Part shown: one piece after another, positions 1 to 12,825 of the stretch
Layout of the letters: every line of letters starts with the position of its first letter
Numbering within the stretch: the first letter of the stretch is position 1
NCBI GenBank assembly: GCA_035582835.1
Contig: JAYKAV010000475.1
Coordinates: 1 to 64,000, forward strand
Reading direction: 5' to 3'
Source: Phoebastria nigripes
Taxonomy: Eukaryota; Chordata; Aves; Procellariiformes; Diomedeidae
Length of the DNA: 64,000 bases
The notes under the pieces: model-generated
What the model was told of the DNA's origin: nothing
Seen by the model: the letters and a program-made list of their open reading frames with translations, nothing else
Databases searched by the model: none
Program-made: the position numbers and the translations under genes

Positions 1-80
1 TTATCAACATTCTTGTCATACTAAATCCAAAACACAGCACTAGGAAGAAAATTAACTCTATCACAGCCAAAACCAGGACA
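1..80 (-). mobile_element. 5' end of an avian ERV LTR, truncated by window edge
   Basis: Read on the minus strand, these 80 bases start TGTCCTGGTTTTGGCTG and match the first 80 bases of the LTR at 62392 with only three differences by my alignment. The LTR boundary at 80 is therefore clear. The rest of the LTR lies left of the window, so it cannot be told whether this is a solo LTR or the 5' LTR of a provirus extending leftwards. The bases just outside (GTAAG, 81-85) would be the target duplication to look for on the far side. Confidence 0.85.
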
Positions 81-3000
81 GTAAGGAAGGGAATATCAGA
101 CACAGCTACGTAAACTTATTTATAATCCAGGAAAGAAAAAAGTCACTAGAGGTTCAATTATCCATCTCTCTCATCCTTCTGTCTTAAGTACTTCTGAGGA
201 TCCAATCGTTATGGTATCGAAGTACCATATAAACCTTTATTATAGTGTATCAGTACTTTCAAAGAAATTATAAATGAAATAAAAAGATGCTGGGAAGACT
301 TTCCTGGCACTGTTTTGTAAGTCTAGGAAAGCCTGTTTCAAATAGTGTCAGCAGAGCTGACATCTCTCCCATTACAAGCCCTGTCAGAGCTCCTTTAGAG
401 TCCCACCACAAACTCAGCATACATTTGCTGTGGTTCCTTGGTTACTTGTATTATATATTTGGAATTCTTGCCCTTAGAAACCGACAGTTGTTTAGGGCCC
501 AACCACATTTTACTACAGTCTATGATTTACCATCTGCTTTACAGGATGCTGTATCAAATACTTAGCAAGCAAACTATCAGCAAATCATTTCTGGATTTAT
601 TGCACTGTATTAATAATCCAGTGACAAATTTTCTGCCCATCATTTCTCGTAGCTGGTAGTTGTTATTCACCATATATGATTTATCATGGAAGTTCATATT
701 ATTCATAGCAGAATTCACAGGGTCCCATCAGGTCAGAATCCATTTGCATTGTATACTGTAAAACACAGAAGAAAGACAACCTCTGTCCTGATGAACCTAT
801 TAAAGGTAAAAAAATCAAACACACAAAGATGATTGAAAAGTTAGAGTGTAAGTTTCGGTAAATTTAATATCAGCGACAACTGAAGAAAAAAAAAAATTCT
901 GTTAGCATTATTTTTTCTCAATATCTTCCTTTAATGATGAGGTTGATTACATCTAGCCTAGGTATAAACCTTCCATATTAACTATTACAGTCCACAGCTA
1001 CATATTCCTGTGTTACAACTAGCTGACACAAAGATGCTTCCAACTTGCTCAGGCTGCCAAAAGCACTTCGCAGGCCTGCTCAACCTTTAGCAAGAAAAAG
1101 AAAACTTTTTTCATCCTTGCTATATATTATGCTCTACCAGTCATTATGCACATGTCCAACACTTTCTTCTTCCTGTCTTTTTCTTGTACTATCTTCCTTT
1201 GTTCTTTTTGCACTTTTTTACAGGCTGTAAAATTTTATCTGAAATCCATTATTTTTATTTCTACTCATGTTTTCCTTGGAATGTAAGTCCTTATAACAGC
1301 AGTGATTCACACTCCATCTGTTCCCACAGCTCATTTGCTAGCTTTTGTTTCTGACATTCATCTATGTCGTCTGTTTCATATGCTTGCTCATTTTGGCACC
1401 TCTTGTGTCTCTTGATAACATACTTGACACTATCGAAGTTTCACACGGTTGCATAATGGGATTCAGTTACATATATGAACAATGATCAGTCTACTTGTGA
1501 TCTATACTATATCAGCATCTAGCCATGTTCTTGATTTGTTAAAACTGGGTTTTCATCTTTTTTTTATACAATGATGTTAGCAATGTGATTCAAGTGGGGC
1601 TGATCTAGAAAGCTCCAAATCTACTTTCTCATGATATGGTATTAAAACACACTGATTTCAAGGGCAAACTGAACTGAACTGAATGAGTTCACTGATCTTT
1701 CTCAAATCATGTCTCTCCATTCCATTCTATACAGTTCAATTCTATCCAGTCAATAACCTATTTTCCCACTTTAGCACTGAAATGCCCTGTAATCTGTAAA
1801 ACATGCATTTTTAACACAGCTTTACTTAGTTCTTTCTGTTGCAGTTAGCACTCTTCAATGTCATCATTCATGACTGTAGTATGTTTATACAACTGGGTGA
1901 TCCTGAGGTGGACTGAAACAAACAGCAATGGCTGGATTTCTCTTTTGTCAAAAGGAGTTCAGATCACAACTTTCCTGATCAAATGCTTGTCTTTTTTTGA
2001 TACAGGAAGTTCTTTCCTGGAGATCAGATAGTCAGAGCTTGAAGAGGGATGTAGAAGTCCATGCTTTTGTGGTCTGAATCCAGCACAATGAGGTACAGTT
2101 ATTGCACAACTCATTGTACACTAATTTAGTTTAGATCAATGAGGTGGCTAGGCTTCCTAAGCCGTTAGTGTAATTTTCACTCACACCCACTGCTAGAGAA
2201 CAGGGAGATCTGACTATATAAACTTGGGTCCTTAAAATGACATGGTGAATGCACTACTCTGATTGGTGTTTGGGTATTACAGATTGTAATTATTATTGTT
2301 TCTGACACTCCTTATTACTCTCCATATTCAGATGAGCTCGTTGACTAAAAATTTGACTAATTACACATACCCTTCACACTTAAGTAGCCCAACAAGTTTC
2401 AAACCCAGCTGGATCAAGATGTTACTTATAGAAAAGCCAACATTTACTGAAGAAGGGATTTTCAATCCTTTGCAGGGCTGAACAGTCCGGTTCAAGCTGT
2501 TTGTGGAGGTAAGACATCTTTTAACTATTGTGCTTAAACACCCAAAGTATTTGCAGAAATTATGCAGTCATTATCATTTCCAGGCACATACTATTTATTG
2601 ATAATAAAATATCCATAAATACTTGAGCTTTCACCAGACAGTCATGCGCTTAATATTCTTTTCTCTCAGACTTAATTTTAAATCCTTCACAAGGCAACTA
2701 ATCTTTTATTGTCCTGCATTTTAAAAAATGTAGTACACTTCTATGTACTTTTCCAACATCTTGAACCATAAACATGTATAGCTGCATGTATATAGAATGT
2801 ACATACCTGTTTATATTTTTAATTTTAATTGATTTATGTGGATTATATAGTGTAAATATATATTACTTATATCTATCTACAGATCCATTTGCTGTCAGTT
2901 CTCATCTCTACATCTTTTTTCTAGTTATGCATGTTTTCAAATAAAGATATTAAAAATAATAAGAAAATACAACTATAATAGCTAAAGTACTCATTTATGT

Positions 3001-4811
3001 GAAATCCAAAATGTATATATACAATAGGAAACCACTGGGAAAATGATCAGATATGTAAAGTACTTTAAAAAGAAGAAAATTAGATGCAACTGATCTGGTT
3101 TCAGCAAACAAGAAGCAAAACATATTTCTCAATAACAGAATTCACCAAATTGTCTGTTATTCCTCCCATCCGACTTTTTAGGAAGACAGGACTAGTAGGT
3201 TTCTATTTGATCGCTAAATCCAAACACCCCCTATGCTAGTTAGCTGTATAAGTCTGTTTATGAACTTATTAAGTTAGGAAGGTTGCTAGATCTTAGAAAT
3301 ATATCAAGTTTATATGGTAAGTATTTGCCAGAGAAACCTAAAAATCGAGATCTTTCTTGTGGGACACTTTGTGTTAAATTTGTACTTCTTAGACTACTGC
3401 TTATTTCTTAAACTACTGCTGACTATTCCAGGCTGGAAAGTATTTCGGAGCAGGAGGTATCAACAGTAGACAGATTTGCCACAGTGCACTTGTAGTATCC
3501 ACACATTCGTTGAGCATAAATATTTTTCAGATGAGAACAGACTGCAGAATCTGATCAAAAACAGGGCCAAGGAGCCCAGAAGGGTATCTAAGCTTGGTCA
3601 TAACAGTGAAATTCACAATCCCACGTGAGGTGCTTGCAGTAGCACACAGCCTGGAATCATACTAGCTTCAGAATTGGATCTGTAAGTCTAGATGTATGAA
3701 ACAAAACGTGTGTCCTGAATCCCCCGTACACAATTAGGTACCCATTTTACAGCCATAACGCAGACGAAGGAGAAGAGAAGAAAGGTAATGTCTACCTCTG
3801 CATGCAAGATTGCAAATAGATGTATTTTATCAGATAGCACTTTAACACAAAATAAACCCCTCCCTTTTATGCTCAGAGACACATTCTTCCTTATTTAATG
3901 TCTCTCTCAGTCTTACACTCTCGGTTGCATAGCAGCCCATATCAAATAAGAGTGAAGAATCCCTTATATCCCAGTCTAGTCTACCTCTTGAGCTTTAGAG
4001 CATTTTTCTGGGAGGTAAGAATGTGTGCTGGACCATTCTGCTGTTGAAGGCGTCTGTCCAGGCTTCCACTTTTTAAATGCAGTGAAATCAGTAAACTTAA
4101 CTAGTGATAAAATCAGAGGACATGGCAACCACCACTTTCCTTCTCTGATTTAATTAATGCACATATGCATGTAAACATTTAGAGGGGATCCGTGCCTGAA
4201 TCCATATGGTTTTTCTAAGTCAAATTCGTTTAAACTTGGTATAATTTTGTTTATTTCCTCTAATTTATCAGAAGAAAGTCAGTCAAACAATAAATTGCAT
4301 TCTGATTCCTGGATTTGGACGATAGGGAGCATTATGAGTTCTGTTTTGAATAAATACTTCTTTATGTGGTTGATCTCCAACTGGAAAAAGTTTTTGTCCA
4401 CTGACAAGAATATTTTGTGCATCTTGAGGCCCTATTTAGCCCATTATCTCTAAGTACTCATGCTGAATTTATGCATGTGTGTTGTTTTAAGTAATTTTTG
4501 TCTGTCTGAGTACAAATTTTTTCAAAGGACAAAATCTGGCAATGTAATAACAAAAAATCAATCCTTTGTTCCCCAGACACTGAAAAAAGGCATGTTAAAG
4601 AAATATTAACAGTATTCTTGATCTTGAGAGTTTAAATTGTTTTTTCCACTGTGAATTAATATCCAAAGTGCTAGAGAATGGAATATATGGTTATGGTTTT
4701 TACTTACTTTTTAATATTTAACATACAGTCCATTTTACCAGCTTTCTGCATGCATAATAACAAGGTTATTTTCTTCTAAAGGCACAATATATTATAGACC
4801 TTCTCTTTCTC
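81..4811. other. Non-coding AT-rich stretch, nothing identified
   Basis: About 4.7 kb without a recognisable gene or young repeat. The longest open frames are under 100 codons, have no domain character and are low in complexity. No CR1 or LTR signature was seen. It may hold very old repeats or intronic sequence that cannot be resolved by eye. Confidence 0.6.
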
Positions 4812-4833
4812 TTTTTTTTTTTTTTTTTTTTTN
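4812..4833. repeat. Poly-T run ending in an N
   Basis: A run of 21 T preceded by CT-rich sequence and followed by an ambiguous base at 4833. It is a simple repeat. The N suggests the assembler could not settle the run length. No retrocopy body was recognised beside it. Confidence 0.9.
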
Positions 4834-5374
4834 TAATGTAAATCATTCTTCTAAGTAAGCATAGAGACTTGCTTGCCAAAAGTCCTATGGACCTATCTAG
4901 AAAACCAGTTTGAACTTCAGTGATATTGATTGATGTCAATAGTTTGATTTCAGGGTCTAGTCAATGACGTGGCATTACATTAGAAACACTGGACAAGTAC
5001 CCATCAATTCTTGAAAGTATTACAATGGGCAGGAAGACCCTAAATGTACTGCCTGAATTTCCCTACCCTTATTTATTGTAAAGAGACAGCTTGGTATAGC
5101 TGCAATCACTTTTAAAGTGTGGCAGAATCTTGAGATAGATGAGAGTTGAATTTCCATTGTTCACAAGACTGAAAGCATTTAACCTGAATGCAAAGATAGC
5201 AGCCATGCGCTCCTTGCACAGGTGCAAACAGACTGAAGAAGATGAAAGTTAGTTATTGTCACCCAGTCAATACTCTACCTCCAGGATATGTCACAAGTTC
5301 CTTTTTACTGAAATAGTTCAGCCTGCATTAGCTACCTTCTCTGCTTTCAATCCATGGAGTTGTTACTCCAGATT

Positions 5375-6130
5375 AGAATCACTGGGTAATTCAGGAGGGA
5401 CCTGAAGATGTCTCTAGGCTAACTGCTTGCTCAAAGCAGGGTCAGCTATGAGGTTGCTCAGGGCTATGCGGCTGGGTCTTGAAAACCCTGAAGGATGGAA
5501 AGAGACTGCACAAATTCTCTGGGCAACCTGTTCCACTGCCTGACTGTCCTCATGGGGAAAAAGTTTCCCCTTACATCAGACTGAACTTACCTTGTTTCAT
5601 GCCCATTTTCTCTCACCCTCCCACTGTGCACCACTGTGAAGAGCCTGCTCCTGTCTCCTTGATGACCTGCCCATAGGTAGTGGAGGTTGTTGGGCTTCTC
5701 TCTAAGCTGAACAAGTCCAGTTCTTTCAACCTCTCTTCATAGGTGAAAGTACTCTGGCCCCTGACTCTCCTGTCCTGGTGACCCTACACTGAACTCGCTC
5801 CAGTTTATCAATGTCTGTCTTGTACTGGGGCAGGGAGGGGAGTGCAAAACTCTAGATGTAGTCTAACAGACGTTGCTTAGAGGGGATAATCACTTCCCTT
5901 GACCTTCTGGCTGTGCTCCTGTTAATACAGCCCAGGATTGACCTTCCTTGCTGCCAGATGAAGGATGAATGCAGGCATGCTGCCTGCTGGCTCATTCCCA
6001 GCTTGCTGTCAACCAGGCCCACCGGGGCCTTTTCTGCAAGATGTTCCCCAGCCAGTCAGTTCCCAGCCTGTGTTTTTGCAAGGGATTGCCCAAAGTCATG
6101 GTACAGACTGAAGAGCTTCTCAAGTTCTGT
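5375..6130 (-). mobile_element. CR1 LINE fragment, older subfamily
   Basis: On the minus strand this is the 3' half of a CR1 element. Its 3' terminus lies near 5375-5400 (AATCACTGGGTAATTCAGG, a decayed form of the CR1 end). It then runs back through the end of ORF2; the antisense phrases around 5515-5560 and 5695-5830 match the same positions in the CR1 at 14740. The terminal 8-base repeats are not intact. Many substitutions and indels leave no usable frame. Frames of 60-75 codons inside it on the plus strand are antisense artefacts. The left end is well placed, while the right (5' truncated) end is uncertain by about 30 bases. Confidence 0.85.
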
Positions 6131-7104
6131 AGGTATTTAGGCAGTATTTCTGTACTGGGCATACGAATTAGTTACAAAAGAGCTGGCTGTTGACAATGGA
6201 ATAAATAATCCAATATAAGGCATCTGGTAACAAAGCTGAATCAGGAAGCAAGATTCTATAGTGAAAAAGTATGAGACTTCTATAAGCAGCCAGTAGCTAG
6301 ATGAGCAAAGTAGACGATGTAGCTGTCTTTTTTAAGCCCCACCACAAGCTCGCAGTAAAAGGAGCATTCTCTTTGAGTTCCTCAAACACGAAAAATGCAA
6401 AGATCTGCGAGAATGTCCAGGGACTTGCTTACTTGCTTGGCATTTGTTTATTGCTCTGTAGTATGCAGCTGCTCATTCTTACAAAGTTTGCAGAAGTTCA
6501 ATGTCATCTGTCAGTCACACAAACCAATATTGTACAGTTAACTGATATCACTCATGTAGAAACATATTATCTACTCAGACTGTTACAATAATTATATTTA
6601 AAATTTCAAATAAAAAAGGCAATAATTACACCTGGTGAAAAAGAGAGCTGTGGATAAAAACAAAAACCACAAGGNCACTCACATCTACAAACAGTACCAT
6701 GGGTCCTGAAAGTTGAATAAAAAGGAATTAATTGGCTTTGAAGAAAAAATTTAATAGTCTGACAGAATTATTTCTTCCACCAGGATGGTAGAAAACAAGT
6801 CTTTCAGGTTATATCCTTTACAATGTTAAAAACAGAATAAAAACAGGAATGAATTTGTGTTAGAGTTAGATGGAGAGTAATCACAGCAATCCACAGGTTT
6901 CATTTTCATATTGAAAGTGCAGCAGTGTTCCACACACACAGCATAGTTATTGCTCAGGGTTGTTCAACTAATTATTGTGATGATAATAGATAACATATAT
7001 GTAACTATCTGTTAAAAAAAAAAAAAAAAAAGAAAAAAAAGTGAAATTTTGCTGTCTTCCAAAACACAAAATGCAAGTGAGGTATATTTAGAAAGACAGA
7101 ACAG
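6131..7104. other. Non-coding stretch with poly-A run
   Basis: Between an old CR1 and a SINE-like relic. An open frame of 96 codons at 6301-6591 (plus) shows no motif, and its composition is that of translated non-coding DNA. An A-rich run begins at 7013. An N lies at 6675. I see no gene here. Confidence 0.55.
7013..7040. repeat. Poly-A run
   Basis: Seventeen or more A, then a single G and eight more A. It is a simple repeat just upstream of the SINE-like relic, and there is no sign that it is the tail of a processed pseudogene. Confidence 0.85.
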
Positions 7105-7280
7105 TATTTCAGTAAATGCAATAGACTGAAATCTGAGAAAGTTAGGAAAACTACTGACTTTACCACAGACAGTCCTTGTTGTTTCAGCTTATTTTGTGAT
7201 TCTGGTAAACCATGTAATCTTACAGTATTTCTTTTCCTTTTCTGTAAAAGTGGAAATAATAGGTCCATCCTGTCTATTCG
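7105..7280 (+). mobile_element. MIR/CORE-SINE-like relic
   Basis: Read on the plus strand, the order of motifs resembles a MIR-type SINE: AGACTGAAATC near 7126, CCACAGACAG near 7163, TGTGATTCTGGTAAACC near 7194, and TTTTCTGTAAAAGTGGAAATAATAG at about 7237-7262. The last block matches the widely shared tail region where MIR and relatives have a TCTGTAAAATGGG-like phrase. The similarity is spread along about 170 bases in the right order but is strongly diverged. It may extend to the AT-rich run ending near 7411. The call is from memory of the family, not from a search. Confidence 0.5.
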
Positions 7281-8299
7281 AATTCTGTACCCAGAGTGGT
7301 ACAGGGTTTGTCCTATAGCACATTTTAATAGTGTGTCTAACAATATATGGCTAATTATATTGTCACTATGATATACACAATGACATATTAATTATTAATA
7401 ATCATCCTCAGCATCTCCCAGAAAGGAAAAAATTTCTGTATAGCCTCAGAGGAGTAAGAAGTTAAGGCATACAGCTTGATAAACTCTTACAACTCCTTTT
7501 GAGAGGAGATAAAACGAGTTAAAGGAGCACAGGTTCCAGGAATTCTGATCTAAGCTTTCGTTGCCATAAGGCATGCACTGCCATGTGGTAAAGGTACTCA
7601 TGTAGTAATTACGACAGCAAGCCGGATGACCCCTGGGTGGATAATAATAATCCCATGTAAGTCTGTATTGTACTGAATAACATATATCTACGGTATTAAA
7701 ATGCTGGTTTAAGTTTGCTGGTCTGGAATTGCCCCTCTGCATAAAATTTGCTTTCAGTTCTTATGTACCTTATATAATGATGTCAAGTTTGATTTCCTGC
7801 CTCATACTTATGATTTCAGGTTTCATTACAGGGATTCAATTTCTGCTCTGTTGAATAATCAAAGCTAAGAGATAAAAGATTTTGTACAAGAGAAAAAAAG
7901 ATGTGAATGTGAAGCTAACAAGCTTTGAAGTGTTGACATTGGGAAGCCTGCTGAAAGAATCCCTAAATTCTTTAAGCCACAATAAAACTTGTGCTGTCTA
8001 TGACAAAGGATTTTAAGTCTTTTTCAGGTTTAAAATATTAAATCTCTTGTCTTATTATAAACACAGCAAGAAAGAAAGTGATAGTATCCAGATTACGAGT
8101 GCATCATTACTGCATTCATCCCAAATGCCTTTTATAAATGCTCTACACTTGATCAGACCAAACTGATGTCATCTGAGAACTTGACTTCCACAGTCTGTGC
8201 TGGAATAGAATGACAACGCAGACAGATTATGATAAAACAAAGCAACTACTTTGACTATTTTATGGTCTTCCATCACCACAACATTGGATTTCCTCAACA

Positions 8300-8500
8300 T
8301 TTTAATACATGTATTAAAACAACACTGGTTGGTTGTGAGCAAATTTTATTATATACAAATTGTTAGCTAGAAAACTGAGGCCAAAACATATAAAGTGATT
8401 TGCTGCTGCCACACAAAAAGTCTATGACAGAGGGGGGAATTGGAGTTCTTCAAAGAAACTAGTAAGGATTATAATCATTAAACTATCCTTTCTCTCTGCT
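8300..8500 (-). mobile_element. MIR/CORE-SINE relic, nearly full length
   Basis: The plus strand reads as the reverse complement of a MIR-type SINE. AAAACTGAGGCC at 8371-8382 corresponds to the GCCTCAGTTT block. AAAGTGATTTGC near 8393 corresponds to the GGCAAGTCACTT block. CACACAAAAAGTCTATGACAG at about 8410-8430 and GGGAATTGGAGTTC near 8435 correspond to the core and box-B side. AACTATCCTTTCTCT near 8480 would be the tRNA-like head. To the left, TTTTAATACATGTATTAAAAC near 8302 resembles the LINE-derived tail. Five blocks in the correct order and spacing make chance unlikely. No intact RNA polymerase III promoter boxes remain, so it is almost certainly inert. Confidence 0.7.
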
Positions 8501-11500
8501 GTAAATGCTGCTGAGAAGGACCAGCTACTGTTCTCGAGAGAGGGCAGTAGCTGCAACAGCACGTCCCTTGCACATCTCAGATGACTGTCTTTATGACCCA
8601 TCTCCCTGTTTAATGAGTTACGTTCTGGGGATGAATCAGGAACTGAGAGGATATCTGTACTGTACCTTGGTGAACAGACCTGAGAGTGCCCCTAATAAAA
8701 ACCATGATTGATCATTTGCATTGCACAGCTCCTCTACAGGTATGGCAGACTAGATCCTCTCCATCATGTATTTGATTCAGAAACTTGTTATTGAGATACA
8801 CAGCTAGTTCATGGTAGCCAGATAAATCTGACAGATAAGACTAGGTGAGCATAAGGGTTTCTAAGCTTCTGTAAAATTCGTACCTCTTTCTGGCTACCCT
8901 CAGTAGGTGAGTAGTACTAAAATCTCTCATTTCCAGGGAGCATTGTGTTTGTCCAGGCATTACATTAATGTGAATTCAGACTATGAAAAGCTACATGTAA
9001 TCAGACTTTACCAGACTGCATTTTATTGAAAAGGCTTGGAAAAGAATATCACCCTTGAGAGGAAGACATTGGAACATAAAAAGGTTAACTGCATCATTGC
9101 AGGGATACCTTCTACCTGCTGAACACACGCTTATATGTAGCATTAACTTGCTCCATCCTACATCTAGCCAGCTATGTCGAGAAGCAGCATTCCTGTTGGC
9201 ATGCTGTTAACTAGTTGGGCATGATTCCTGGGAAAATGCTAGAACTCCCATAACATTGTAGTACAGCCCCCTGTATTTCAGCACACTGGTGTGATCCTCC
9301 TTGCCACTGCATGGGTTCAGGTTGGGCAGCCAAGGAGAGAAACAAAATGTTTCATTTTGTCTCACCTCATCAAGCACTGGATATCCTAGCACTGCTAGGG
9401 ACAGAGGACAAAGCAAGAAGATAGAAAACTACATATAACAGTAAAGACAGTAGAAACTGATAGATATATTTGAGTGCCAACATCCTTGATACTGTTTTCT
9501 ACAGGATTGATCATGGTAGCTGTAGAGTCCTGGATTGCATGGGTATAATATAAATCTGTAGGACAAAGAGCAGGTTGAGGAAGAGTTGACACTGTGATAC
9601 CTTTACTCACCTCCGGAAGGTTCTGCTACTACCAAACCTGAAATGTTAAATTTAACAGGAGCTCTGAGGTTATGGAGTCTCTGTGAGCAGCTACCTCTAC
9701 TGAATATATTTTTTACCAAATTGAACAGGTAGTGGGGAGAATTTCTATCTAATAATTTACTTCAGTACATCTTTCCATACTGGTGTTTCTTATATAGAGA
9801 GGTAATCCATCAATTTTCGTCTGAAGGAGCAAATGTTAGTAAAGATTGCTATCATAATAGCTATACTTAATTTTTCCGTGTGTTCTGCAACCATAATGAT
9901 GTGATTGCAAAATGCTAAGATTGGGATAATTTTTATAATGAAGAAGAAATCCCATTAGGTATACTTTCCCATCTGTAATTCTTTTAGAAATGTCTATTTT
10001 GCAAGAAAGCCACTTATAAAGCATGCTTTATGTTGTTAATGACTGGCTGTATTTCTATAAAGCAGTAAGCCAAGAAAGCAAAGTGAGGAAGTAAAATCAA
10101 ACTGTGCGCTGAAAAAAAGCTTATACCTTTCTCAAGCTGCCTTTAGCATACAGAAAGAAACGAGACTGGATTTCAGGGACTCAAATTGTCTAATTATTTA
10201 TCTATATCTACATCTGTTCTCCTGCCTGCCTATCAAAACCAAAATTTGTTGTGTTTATTTTCCCATTCAGTTATTGCCTTCAAGTGATGATCTTATTTCA
10301 GTGTTGTTAATTTAATTGCATATACTTTCTTTGAATTTATAATCCCAGGAAGCTTTTTAAACAAATAAACCCTTATGATTTAGATATAATGGGATTTAAC
10401 TTGCTATCTTGTATTTTTTTACAGCTTTGTGAACTAAGGAACTTTTCTTCAGAGCTGATGCTAAACAGAGGGTTTTTTTCAAATTAATTTAACTAAAATA
10501 TAATTAAGTCCTATCAAATGAGCTAACTAGGAATTACAGTCTGGAATTCATTAACGAGCCACAGTTAAGTCAGAATGGATTCTGTGCCCCTCAAAATGCA
10601 AAATTTCAGTCAAAGTTAGTATAAATCCAGAGTGATTTTTAACTTTATTTTAAAGTATTTATTTTAAAGTATTAAAGAAAAGCAAAAGACAAAAGGCTTG
10701 ACGCAATGTTACACTTGTTAAATAACTACAAAAGATATTATGAAATAACTCCCTTCTTAAAAATGCATGTTTCTTTAAAACCTCAAAAAATAACAACTAT
10801 TTTAATATCGGCTGTTATTACTAACATTGAAAACTGAAGAAAAAACCCAGTATATTTGGTTGTCTAATTAAATATAAAAATAAAGTTATAATTTACAAAT
10901 TCAGTCAACTTGGTTAAAGTAAAATTACACATCCTACTTTCTGGTCCTTTAGTGTCAGGCAGTAATATTTATGTTCCCATTGAGATGCATAGCCATGGCT
11001 CTTTGGAGAAACGCTATATGCCACATTATACTTTTTCTAATGCTCAAAGAGTCCTTTCTTGATAATGTAGAACATTTGTGCTCGATGATAAATGTGAGCC
11101 CCATTTTGAATTCAGAATATCTGACTTTGCCTTTTCTGATACTCATTTCTCACAGTTCTAAGAAAAAAAAAGGTATTTTTGTCTCTACAGCCCATGAAAA
11201 TGCATCTACAGACAAGTGAAACTGATGGTTCTACAAGAACTAACGGGAACAGTATGGGAAGGGCTCAAAATACACAGATAGTCTGTGCAGGTTATGAACA
11301 GGATCATGTGATATGGTTGCCTAAATAGGACGGGTCTAGACCTTATGGCCTCAGGATCATTTTCCATCCTTTGTTACTAGGACGTCTATCTGGTTTATAT
11401 TCATGCTGATACTATCAGGACTGGGCTTAATGGAAGCCAGTAGACTCAGTTTCCAAAATATTATTCTACTCCACGCAGGTATCTATTGATGACACCTACA

Positions 11501-12825
11501 TCTGGTCAGCTGAATACCTCTTTTGATTCCATTGGCTGTGTTGGTGGTGTATTGATCTAATGGCTCACTTGGCTCCCATACAGACACCTATCTGTGAACA
11601 CCTAGACATCAGTGTTTTAAGATGCAACTTGAATTTCAGTCCTATTGTCACAGAGTGATCTCGCCATGAAGGAGCCATGGGATAGCCTATGCAAATCTCA
11701 AGTGCAACTTGTTTAACAACTTGGCTAGTCTGTTTAGGATTAGGGTACAATGCCAGTGCAAAGAGTAATTGCAGCTCATACAGAATTATTCTGAACTAGC
11801 TAGATCTGATCGCAGGAGTTGTGTCACTAAAGCAGTGAAAAACCAGACTACTCTCCTGGCTTGGCCTGAGCAGCCTCTCTGAAGTTTACAGTTTCACAGC
11901 TATCTCACTATACATGAGAGAAGGGAAAAAAAGGACAGGTGAGGAGACACAGAAAGGGCATAGCCCATATTACTCTGTTACCAGCTGACACAGACGTTTC
12001 CAGTATTTCACTAGAAAGACTAGAAATAGAGTAGGTTGCCAAATTTGACAAGACACTTCTCTTCATTTCTTCTCAAAATTGGTTTGCTTTACCTACTTTT
12101 GACCAGAAATCGTTTAGGATGATTTCAAACACTATATTGGAGCAGTTTGGAGACACTTTTATTGCTAATCAGAAAACATTCCTAGTTTTTAACATCCTTC
12201 TGACCTCTCTTTTTGATTTTGTAATACTAATCCACTCTCCTCTATCGTCAACTAAATTAGAATATTTTTTTCCTCCTACTTTTCATTCCACACACATAAA
12301 TATGCTTGACCACAAACAAAAGTATGCTTGCCCAAACTTACCAAGGCTTTTAAAAAACTGATTTCTTTAAATTAACATTAGAACTTCAATTAAATCTTGC
12401 CCTTAGATAATTTGACCCAGTTCTATAGTCCAGTGATTCTAACAATCATAACAAGAGCTTTTGTTTAATTTTGACTATTCTCACAGCAACAACAAAACCT
12501 ATCTATAGAACCCCTCTATAGGAATGTTCAGTCAATTGAATGCCAGAGATGAATGTGTTCTCCTAAAGCTTCTATTTCTTTGTGGTTTTATTTATTCCTG
12601 AGATCTTCATTTTTTTTTATCTTTTTTGGTTTTGTTGTTGTTATTTACAATAAATTTTATCTACCTGATTTTATTTGATGTTCAGAAAAACATTCTGTTT
12701 TCAGATTTAAACTGATCGAAACTTTCCTACTGCTACGTTCTTCAGTAGATGCAATTAAATTATTATATAGTCAAAATTCTCAGTAACAATGTTCATATTA
12801 ATATTCCGAGATAAATTTCTTTATC
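8501..12825. other. Non-coding stretch, possible unresolved old repeat near 11300-11760
   Basis: About 4.3 kb with no supported gene. Open frames are 60-85 codons and unremarkable. The part from roughly 11300 to 11760 is less AT-rich than its surroundings and has the texture of an old LTR or DNA element, but no boundaries or terminal repeats could be placed, so it is not called as one. Confidence 0.5.

Noticed and set aside
6301..6591. 96-codon frame with a hydrophobic middle
   Set aside because: Looks like a membrane segment but has no family match, promoter or splice context; likely chance.
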